Shown here: one piece after another, positions 13,615-18,505 of the stretch
How positions within the stretch are numbered: the stretch's first letter is position 1
Layout of the letters: each line of letters starts with the position of its first letter
NCBI GenBank assembly: GCA_964483025.1
Contig: CAYZZT010000005.1
Span: 1-27,609, forward strand
From: CAIZIN01 sp964483025
GTDB taxonomy: Bacteria; Patescibacteriota; Minisyncoccia; Phycocordibacterales; CAIZIN01
Length of the DNA: 27,609 nucleotides
Reading direction: 5' to 3'
Position numbers and translations under genes: made by a program
Notes under the pieces: generated by a model
Databases searched by the model: none
What the model was told of the DNA's origin: nothing
The model's input: only the letters and a program-made list of their open reading frames with translations

Positions 13615-14706
13615 ATGAATATTTTTAAAACTAAAAAATCATCCTCCAAACTTTTTGGCATTGTCCCGCTCGAGTACTCGCTGGACAGGAAAAACACCAG
13701 ATGCCAAAAACTTAGTAGGACAAGGGCCTTTACATTAATCGAGCTTCTTGTTGTAATTTCTATTATCGGATTTTTGTCATCTGTTGTTTTGGCATCTCTT
13801 TTGACCGCAAGAACTAAAGCAGTTGACTCAAAAATAGCTCAAGATTTGAGACAATACCAGTTAGCGGTAGAACTTTATTACAATACCAATAATTCATACC
13901 CCACAGCATTTTTAAATAGTCAAAATATAAATTTAGCTGATAATAACAATAATACAACTTCTTGGATAAATAATTTGTCTCTTTTTACAAAGAAAGCGGA
14001 GGCTCAAACAACCCCAGCGACTCTTTGCAATAATTTTGATTCTATAGCACAAAAATTAGTTACTGCTAAATTATTATCAAAAAAACCAGTTCACCCTAAA
14101 AATGATCCTTCTACGGGAGTTTGTTACAAAGCTTTTAGAGCCAGTGATGATTCATATTTTACTGCCTTTGCTCCTTTGGTTGGTAAACTTTCAAATACTT
14201 TTAGTAAGAGAACGGGTTTTATTTTAGTAAAAAGCGGGACTATTGATTCTAAGATAGCGACCATATATTCAGATACAAAATCACTAGGTGATGTTAGAGG
14301 TTTCCCTGCGGCTGGGGATACTAATAGCAGTTCGCCCGGTAGCATTGCTCAAGTAGCTGATGAAATATTAGGTGTTACAAAGGGGGCATCTGTTGCTTAT
14401 GGTGGAGGAAGTGGTGTCACCGACCCAACACCGCCAGCACCGACGACATATACATTAACTACTGCTGTTGGTGGTTATGATTTTCAGTACTATGGTGGTG
14501 TGATAACTAGAAGTCCACCCGGACCGACATATAATGCTGGAGAATCCGTAACTCTTTTTGCAAATCCTGGTGGCGCTGCTATTGGGAAATGGATAGATGA
14601 AAACGGTTTAGAAGTATCTGATCCTGGTTGTTGGGAAGGTTATAATACCTGTACAATACAAATGACGTCAAACAGAACTGTTACAGTCGCGCCTGCGGTA
14701 TTTTAG
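13615..14706 (+). CDS. Type IV prepilin-like protein A with InlB-like tail
   Basis: 363 aa. The class III signal is at residues 38-43: cleavage would fall between Ala38 and Phe39 of AFTLIELLVVISIIGFL, with the conserved Glu at mature position 5. The leader is unusually long (38 residues). Residues 13-32 of it are encoded by a hairpin element (13652-13710). A helical pilin stalk and variable region follow. The C-terminal 85 residues (YTLTTAVGGYDFQYYGGVIT, VTLFANPGGAAIGKWIDENG, CTIQMTSNRTVTVAP) resemble one divergent InlB B-repeat domain of the kind found on surface proteins. It is probably a minor or adhesive pilin exposed on the cell surface after prepilin peptidase processing. Second gene of cassette A. 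Confidence 0.85.
   Translation: MNIFKTKKSSSKLFGIVPLEYSLDRKNTRCQKLSRTRAFTLIELLVVISIIGFLSSVVLASLLTARTKAVDSKIAQDLRQYQLAVELYYNTNNSYPTAFLNSQNINLADNNNNTTSWINNLSLFTKKAEAQTTPATLCNNFDSIAQKLVTAKLLSKKPVHPKNDPSTGVCYKAFRASDDSYFTAFAPLVGKLSNTFSKRTGFILVKSGTIDSKIATIYSDTKSLGDVRGFPAAGDTNSSSPGSIAQVADEILGVTKGASVAYGGGSGVTDPTPPAPTTYTLTTAVGGYDFQYYGGVITRSPPGPTYNAGESVTLFANPGGAAIGKWIDENGLEVSDPGCWEGYNTCTIQMTSNRTVTVAPAVF
13652..13710. repeat. Nested hairpin inside the prepilin A leader coding region
   Basis: TTTTTGGCAT (13652-13661) pairs perfectly with ATGCCAAAAA (13701-13710). TGTCC pairs with GGACA inside, and CGAGTACTCG is at the tip (13671-13680). It encodes prepilin residues 13-32, a part removed by prepilin peptidase. 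The GAGTAC tip matches the intergenic palindromes. Confidence 0.85.
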
Positions 14707-14816
14707 GGTTAGCAAGGTCTGACTTTGATATCATTAAACATTTATAGAGTCTACGGAAGTTGGTATTTTGTTAAATTTTTATTTTCCATTTCTTATTTTG
14801 GAATTTGAAGAAAATT

Positions 14817-14832
14817 TGGTATAGTAGGGGCT
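14817..14832 (+). promoter_or_regulatory. Leaderless promoter of MBL-fold gene
   Basis: TGG-TATAGT (-10 at 14820-14825), then 7 bases (AGGGGCT) to the ATG at 14833. Confidence 0.65.
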
Positions 14833-15471
14833 ATGATAATCACATACCAAGGACTTCAATTTATAAAAATCCAGCAAGGGGATTTGACTATTGCTATAAA
14901 TCCAGTCGCAAAAACTTCAAAACACAAAAGCTCGCGCTTTGGTGCGGATATTGCCTTGTGCTCTATAAATCACGAAGATATGAATGGAGCTGATATGGTG
15001 GCTCATGGAGATAGAAATCCATTTATAATTTCTGGTCCGGGAGAATATGAGGTGGGTGGAATTTTTGTAAAAGGTTTTGCCTCACCTTCAAATTATGATG
15101 GGGAAGAAAGAATAAATACAATTTATTCTTTTGTTGTTGATGGAATGAATATTTGTTTTCTTGGTGCGCACGATGGTGCAAGCTTATCTACGGAAGTAAA
15201 AGAAGCAATTGATGGGGTGGATATTCTTTTTATTCCGATAGGTGGGCAGGGAGTATTGAATGCTGTGGAAGCTTCAAAACTGGCTGTGAAGCTCGAAGCA
15301 AAGATTGTAATTCCTGTTCATTATGGAGAAGTTGGTGATAAAGATGCACTAAAAATATTTTTGAAAGAAAGTGATGCGGAAGGGGTAAAAGGGGTGGATA
15401 AATTGACACTAAAGAAAAAAGACTTAGATGGTAAGGATGGGGATGTGGTGGTGCTTGAAGCGCAAGGCTAA
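14833..15471 (+). CDS. MBL-fold protein (UlaG-like), metal site altered
   Basis: 212 aa. The fold pattern is that of COG2220-type metallo-beta-lactamase proteins: MIITYQGLQFIKIQQGD, then a segment where HxHxDH is expected, then ISGPGEYEVGGIFVKGF, FLGAHDG and IPVHYGE. The canonical metal ligands are mostly absent: SINHEDMNGADMV replaces TH.H.DH, and FLGAHDG replaces the FLGD(L/T)GH-like motif. Only isolated His residues remain. It may be a structural or divergently metal-binding member; I would not assign a hydrolase activity. It lies between the two prepilin cassettes and has its own leaderless promoter. Its TAA is part of the CTAAAAC repeat that follows. Confidence 0.8.
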   Translation: MIITYQGLQFIKIQQGDLTIAINPVAKTSKHKSSRFGADIALCSINHEDMNGADMVAHGDRNPFIISGPGEYEVGGIFVKGFASPSNYDGEERINTIYSFVVDGMNICFLGAHDGASLSTEVKEAIDGVDILFIPIGGQGVLNAVEASKLAVKLEAKIVIPVHYGEVGDKDALKIFLKESDAEGVKGVDKLTLKKKDLDGKDGDVVVLEAQG

Positions 15472-15525
15472 AACAATCGAGTACGATTGTTCGCCCGAAC
15501 AAATTTGTACTCAGATTTGTTTTAG
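15468..15525. repeat. Three-way-junction repeat, copy 2 (contains MBL stop)
   Basis: CTAAAACA...TGTTTTAG closing stem with hairpins ACAATC-GAGTAC-GATTGT and ACAAATTT-GTACTC-AGATTTGT, and linker TCGCCCGA. The TAA of the MBL gene (15469-15471) is in the left closing arm. Confidence 0.88.
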
Positions 15526-15537
15526 GGGTAATTGAAA

Positions 15538-15662
15538 ATAAAATATCTTTATTCGGGGAAGTTTTATTGTCGCACGGATATTTTTCTACTGAAAAATTCC
15601 TCGAGCTCGCGCCGTCGCGCTCGCTAGGCTCCCCTAAAACTTCCCACTCAACGATATTTTAT
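15538..15662. repeat. Nested palindrome between junction repeats
   Basis: ATAAAATATC (15538-15547) pairs with GATATTTTAT (15653-15662). Inside, GGGAAGTTTTA (15556-15566) pairs with TAAAACTTCCC (15635-15645). Inner parts are a GGATATTTTTC-TACT-GAAAAATTCC hairpin and the module CTCGCGCCGTCGCGCTCG (15606-15623). Confidence 0.85.
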
Positions 15663-15677
15663 CTCCAATAATTTCTT

Positions 15678-15798
15678 GCCTTCAAGTACTCACTGAGAAG
15701 GCTAAAACATTTTGTACTCAAAATGTTCGCCCGAACAAATTTGTACTCAAATTTGTTTTAGGGTGGTGGAGGGCTGTTTTTGTGAATACACAAAAACA
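15678..15798. repeat. Three-way-junction repeat, copy 3, with flanking hairpins
   Basis: GCCTTC-AAGTACTCACTGA-GAAGGC precedes the CTAAAACA...TGTTTTAG element (15702-15761), with inner hairpins tipped GTACTC and GTACTC. Then GGTGGTGGAGGGCTG and the hairpin CTGTTTTTGTGAATACACAA with AAACAG (15773-15798). It matches copy 1 over about 100 bases. Confidence 0.9.
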
Positions 15799-15814
15799 GG
15801 CTATATATATTTTG

Positions 15815-15820
15815 TATAAT
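15815..15820 (+). promoter_or_regulatory. -10 box of the short 15.8-16.06 kb transcript
   Basis: TATAAT immediately after the junction repeat. With the terminator at 16025-16057 it defines a transcript of about 230 nt carrying a 35-codon ORF. Confidence 0.5.
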
Positions 15821-15908
15821 TATGTAACTGTGATATAAATAAGAGGAAATAAGCTCTTTGATGTGGTCGATTCTCGACTGAGCTTGGGGCTTTAAAACTT
15901 AAGAAAAT

Positions 15909-16016
15909 ATGCACAATAATAGAGAAGTGTTTTATACAACTATTCGTAGGATGACGCTAACACTGCTCGCATTCATAACATTTTTTGCCATAGCCTCATC
16001 TGATATCTTTTTTTGA
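15909..16016 (+). CDS. Possible 35-aa membrane or leader peptide
   Basis: MHNNREVFYTTIRRMTLTLL then AFITFFAIASSDIFF. It has a basic N-terminus and one hydrophobic helix of about 15-18 residues, like a small membrane peptide or an uncleaved signal. It ends 9 bases before a strong intrinsic terminator and is preceded by a hairpin (AAGCTC...GAGCTT enclosing GTCGA-TTC-TCGAC). No Shine-Dalgarno is visible. The arrangement of promoter, structured leader, short ORF and terminator would also fit an attenuator or small RNA. No family recognised. Confidence 0.45.
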   Translation: MHNNREVFYTTIRRMTLTLLAFITFFAIASSDIFF

Positions 16017-16024
16017 TTAGCGAC

Positions 16025-16057
16025 CGCACAAGTCTTGCAAGACTTGTGCGTTTTTTT
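16025..16057 (+). terminator. Strong intrinsic terminator
   Basis: CGCACAAGTC-TTGCAA-GACTTGTGCG (16025-16050) followed by seven T. It lies 20 bases before the next promoter, so it isolates the 16090 gene from upstream transcription. Confidence 0.9.
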
Positions 16058-16070
16058 AATATTTCTTACT

Positions 16071-16089
16071 TTGAGTGTATAATGTATAA
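16071..16089 (+). promoter_or_regulatory. Leaderless promoter of 16090 gene
   Basis: TATAAT at 16078-16083, preceded by GTG, then 6 bases (GTATAA) to the ATG at 16090. Confidence 0.7.
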
Positions 16090-16446
16090 ATGGGTAATAC
16101 TAAAAAATATAAAGGGGCTATAGTGGAGGAAAGTTTGGAGGATAAAAGTATCTTGAGTGGTTTTGATATTGTTGAGACGACAGTTACAGATGATGAAAAT
16201 ATAGATGATCGTTGGCATATTCATAAAGTTTTAGCTGATGTGGAACAGATTGAAAAACTTTCAAAATATATTAAGCCAACAAAATGGTACGCAAATTTCT
16301 GGAACGAGTATCGAGATATAATTGTTGTATATTTTGATAAAGTTTTTTCTTTTCATAAAGATGACGAAGTGGGTAGAAAAGAAGCTATTGATTATGGACT
16401 GTCTGTGGATATTCCGCTTGAACAATTAGATTTCTTTACTGAATAG
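16090..16446 (+). CDS. Conserved-looking protein of unknown function (118 aa)
   Basis: Soluble, acidic protein with the segments DRWHIHKVLADVEQIEKLSK (near 41-60) and KPTKWYANFWNEYRDIIVVY (near 62-82), and a hydrophilic C-terminus. No membrane helix or catalytic motif is visible. The start is fixed by the -10 box 6 bases upstream. From memory such small acidic proteins with a WYANFW-like core are common in Parcubacteria, but I cannot name a family or function. The next gene has its own promoter 20 bases downstream. Confidence 0.8.
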   Translation: MGNTKKYKGAIVEESLEDKSILSGFDIVETTVTDDENIDDRWHIHKVLADVEQIEKLSKYIKPTKWYANFWNEYRDIIVVYFDKVFSFHKDDEVGRKEAIDYGLSVDIPLEQLDFFTE

Positions 16447-16450
16447 AAGG

Positions 16451-16465
16451 TGATATAATAAGGAC
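16451..16465 (+). promoter_or_regulatory. Leaderless promoter of 16466 gene
   Basis: TGA-TATAAT (16451-16459), then AAGGAC and the ATG at 16466. AAGGA ends only 1 base before the ATG, so it cannot act as a Shine-Dalgarno. Confidence 0.75.
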
Positions 16466-16735
16466 ATGAAAAATATAATTCATAGATTGCATGAAAAACC
16501 AGAGCATCATAGAAATGCTGTGGCTTTGGGTGTATCTTTAATTGTTACACTTATGATTTTTGGAATTTGGGCAAGTACATTACCTTCACGATTTAGTGTG
16601 GTTGGTACTGTTGCAAAAGAAACCCAACAAAAACTTGAAGAGGGGATTACTCCACTTGCTACCGTGAAAGCTTCTTTCGATGAAGCAAAGCAAAGTCTTG
16701 ATGAATTGAAGGCCGGATTTATACAAGAGGAATAG
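16466..16735 (+). CDS. Small single-helix membrane protein (89 aa)
   Basis: A basic N-terminus (MKNIIHRLHEKPEHHRNAVA) precedes one membrane helix (about residues 19-40, ALGVSLIVTLMIFGIWASTL). After it comes a short extracytoplasmic-type part rich in Lys, Glu and Ala that looks coiled-coil (EAKQSLDELKAGFIQEE). No family recognised. It could be a stator or scaffold subunit, but nothing in the sequence settles that. It lies just upstream of prepilin cassette B and has its own promoter. Confidence 0.8.
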   Translation: MKNIIHRLHEKPEHHRNAVALGVSLIVTLMIFGIWASTLPSRFSVVGTVAKETQQKLEEGITPLATVKASFDEAKQSLDELKAGFIQEE

Positions 16736-16803
16736 AGTCTTTTATATGGTAACCAAAGTCTTGCCTTGAAATCTTATATTTCTATTCGCTTATTTTATAT
16801 GAC

Positions 16804-16828
16804 TTTCTGGAGGTTTAACCTACAGAAA
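16804..16828. repeat. TTCTGGAGGTTTAACCTCCAGAA palindrome, copy 2
   Basis: TTTCTGGAGG-TTTAA-CCTACAGAAA with one mismatch. Same palindrome as 651-673 and 27421-27443. It may terminate the 16466-16735 gene (AAAATTTTG follows). Confidence 0.7.
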
Positions 16829-16862
16829 ATTTTGTTATCCACAGCTTAACTCAATTTTACAT

Positions 16863-16898
16863 TTTACATTTATAATTTGAAAGTGTTATAATTACATC
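16863..16898 (+). promoter_or_regulatory. Promoter of prepilin cassette B, leaderless
   Basis: TTTACA (16863-16868), 18 bases, TGT-TATAAT (-10 at 16887-16892), 6 bases, then the ATG. It aligns with the cassette A promoter at 13387-13424. Confidence 0.75.
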
Positions 16899-17087
16899 AT
16901 GTCAAAATCTAAATGTGGGCTCATACATTGGCTAACTTCGTTTGAAAAAACATCTACCCAAAAGGGGATGGCGGGTTGGCTTATCAAGAAAGGTATTGCA
17001 AAAAGTAAAGGTATGGCAAATCTATTTCTTTTGCTTGTATCTTTTATCTTTTTTGCAATGTCGAAGATTGTTTATATAATTATTTAA
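16899..17087 (+). CDS. 62-aa membrane protein of prepilin cassette B
   Basis: MSKSKCGLIHWLTSFEKTST is the N-terminus and the block GMAGWLIKKGIAKSKG is central. The C-terminal membrane helix is LLLVSFIFFAMSKIVYIII. Same length as the cassette A protein and about 71% identical by eye. The strictest conservation is in FEKTST and GMAGWLIKKGIAK, which suggests a partner-binding or membrane-surface function rather than a mere spacer. It is joined to the following prepilin by TAA-T-ATG. Family not recognised. Confidence 0.85.
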   Translation: MSKSKCGLIHWLTSFEKTSTQKGMAGWLIKKGIAKSKGMANLFLLLVSFIFFAMSKIVYIII

Positions 17088-17088
17088 T

Positions 17089-18360
17089 ATGAAAATTTTT
17101 AAATTTAGACGAAAAAAAGAAAAGGGCCTGCCCGGTAGTGCTTTTCGTACTCGAAAAACTACTACTGGGTTCACTCTCATCGAGCTTCTTGTTGTAATTT
17201 CGATCATTACCTTTCTTTCATCTATTGTTTTGGCAAGTATGCAAACAGCAAGGGATAAGGCTATTACTGCAAAGATAGCAGAAGATATGCGACAAGTTAA
17301 AATTGCATCAGAAATGTATTATGGTGATACTGGTTCATATACATTTACTTTTGCTTCAAATAATATAAACAAAGATATTTTAGCAAATAATAACAATAGC
17401 ACACCGATACTTCAAGATTTTAATGTTTTTTCTACAAAAATAGCAAATGCTCAGGTGGGAATACCACCAGCCTGTGATTTATTTAATGTTATTGCAGGAA
17501 ATTTAGTCTCAGCTAAATACCTATCTTCAGTTCCTGTCCATCCACGACAAGATTATTCTAAAGAAATTTGCTACAAAGCAGCAACGTCTTCAGATGGAAC
17601 ATATTTTGCAGCTTATGGAGAAGCACCCGAAACTGTTTTAATTGGAGGTGTTTCTACACCCAAAAATTATGGCTTTGTTGTGGGGGATATAAGTATTCCA
17701 AAATTGAATCTTATACAAAATACTCCAGATTTTGAATATCTTAACACAACATCAGGTGGCCCTATAATCAATACAGCCGATATAGCGGATGCAGTAATTG
17801 GTGTAACAAATGGGGCTAGTGGGAGTTATGGAGCTTCTGGGGGTTCTACACCATCTCCTAAAACATATACTCTTGAAATAAGTCCAAACGGTGCAACAAC
17901 ATTTTCGATAAATAGTGTACAAATTTCTGATTTCAGCCCAAGAACATATTCAGAAGGAACAGTTCTAAATCTTCTTGCTTATGTTGACGGCGGTGGAGCG
18001 ACTTATTGGTATGGTGATTGTGATAATGGTGGTGGGCAAGGTGTAGGGTCTTCTTGTATTGTTACTATGGATTCAGATAAAGACATGTCTCCTGCTTTTG
18101 TTTATTATAGTCTTACGACATCAGTAGTATCATGGGGAGGATTTGGGAGCATTACTGGAACAGTATCATGTGGGGGGAGTAGTTGCATGACTAATCAATT
18201 AAGTGGAAAAACAATAACACTTAATGCAATTCCTTCCGGAGGATCCGTCTTTGTAGGTTGGAATGGGGCATGTTTTGGAACGGGTTCATGTTCATTTACA
18301 ATGGATGGGAATAAAACAGTAAGTGCCTCGTTTGGTGGCGGAGGTTTTCCACCATCTTAG
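17089..18360 (+). CDS. Type IV prepilin-like protein B with two InlB-like repeats
   Basis: 423 aa. The prepilin peptidase site is Gly27/Phe28 in TTTGFTLIELLVVISIITFL, with Glu at mature position 5. The stalk region matches prepilin A (TARDKAITAKIAEDMRQ). The C-terminal half carries two domains like divergent InlB B-repeats: about residues 260-340 (YTLEISPNGATTFSINSVQI, CIVTMDSDKDMSPAF) and about 341-415 (YSLTTSVVSWGGFGSITGTV, VFVGWNGACFGTGSCSFTMD, GNKTVSASF). It ends in a Gly-rich tail. Paired Cys suggest disulphides outside the cell. It is likely a surface-exposed minor pilin or adhesin. Leader residues 15-27 are encoded by a hairpin that ends exactly at the cleavage Gly codon. Confidence 0.87.
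   Translation: MKIFKFRRKKEKGLPGSAFRTRKTTTGFTLIELLVVISIITFLSSIVLASMQTARDKAITAKIAEDMRQVKIASEMYYGDTGSYTFTFASNNINKDILANNNNSTPILQDFNVFSTKIANAQVGIPPACDLFNVIAGNLVSAKYLSSVPVHPRQDYSKEICYKAATSSDGTYFAAYGEAPETVLIGGVSTPKNYGFVVGDISIPKLNLIQNTPDFEYLNTTSGGPIINTADIADAVIGVTNGASGSYGASGGSTPSPKTYTLEISPNGATTFSINSVQISDFSPRTYSEGTVLNLLAYVDGGGATYWYGDCDNGGGQGVGSSCIVTMDSDKDMSPAFVYYSLTTSVVSWGGFGSITGTVSCGGSSCMTNQLSGKTITLNAIPSGGSVFVGWNGACFGTGSCSFTMDGNKTVSASFGGGGFPPS
17131..17169. repeat. Hairpin inside the prepilin B leader coding region
   Basis: CCCGGTAGT (17131-17139) pairs with ACTACTGGG (17161-17169, one wobble pair). TTTTC-GTACTC-GAAAA is at the tip (17142-17156). It lies entirely in the leader peptide and ends at the Gly codon before the mature pilin. 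The GTACTC tip matches the intergenic hairpins. Confidence 0.82.
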
Positions 18361-18402
18361 AATGAAGGTAACAAAGGTTGATAAAAATTTAGAAAAAATT
18401 GG

Positions 18403-18441
18403 AATTCAGGCGGGTTTTGCGAAGCAAAACCCGCCTGAATT
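18403..18441. terminator. 18-bp perfect hairpin after prepilin B
   Basis: AATTCAGGCGGGTTTTGC / GCAAAACCCGCCTGAATT with a GAA triloop. No T-run follows, so termination would be atypical; it may protect the mRNA 3' end. Same design as 3698-3730. Confidence 0.6.
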
Positions 18442-18486
18442 TGACCTAATTTTGCCTTAAATTCGCTTGGCATTTGAGCCCTTTTT

Positions 18487-18505
18487 TGATATAATACCCT
18501 ACATA
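18487..18505 (+). promoter_or_regulatory. Near-leaderless promoter of gyrA
   Basis: TGA-TATAAT (-10 at 18490-18495), 10 bases to the ATG at 18506 or 13 to the ATG at 18509. The expected 5' leader is about 3-6 bases. Confidence 0.65.

Noticed and set aside
16460..16464. AAGGA as Shine-Dalgarno of the 16466 gene
   Set aside because: It ends one base before the ATG, and the -10 box would put the transcript start at the ATG itself.
16835..16843. Perfect TTATCCACA DnaA box, with another match (TTATACACA) at 7833-7841
   Set aside because: Two isolated 9-mers in 27.6 kb are close to chance; there is no cluster, no dnaA/dnaN, and the nearby AT-rich stretch is explained by the cassette B promoter.
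18467..18505. Upstream in-frame start for gyrA
   Set aside because: The extra 13 residues would be encoded by the promoter itself (TGATATAAT), and ATG-ATG follows directly.
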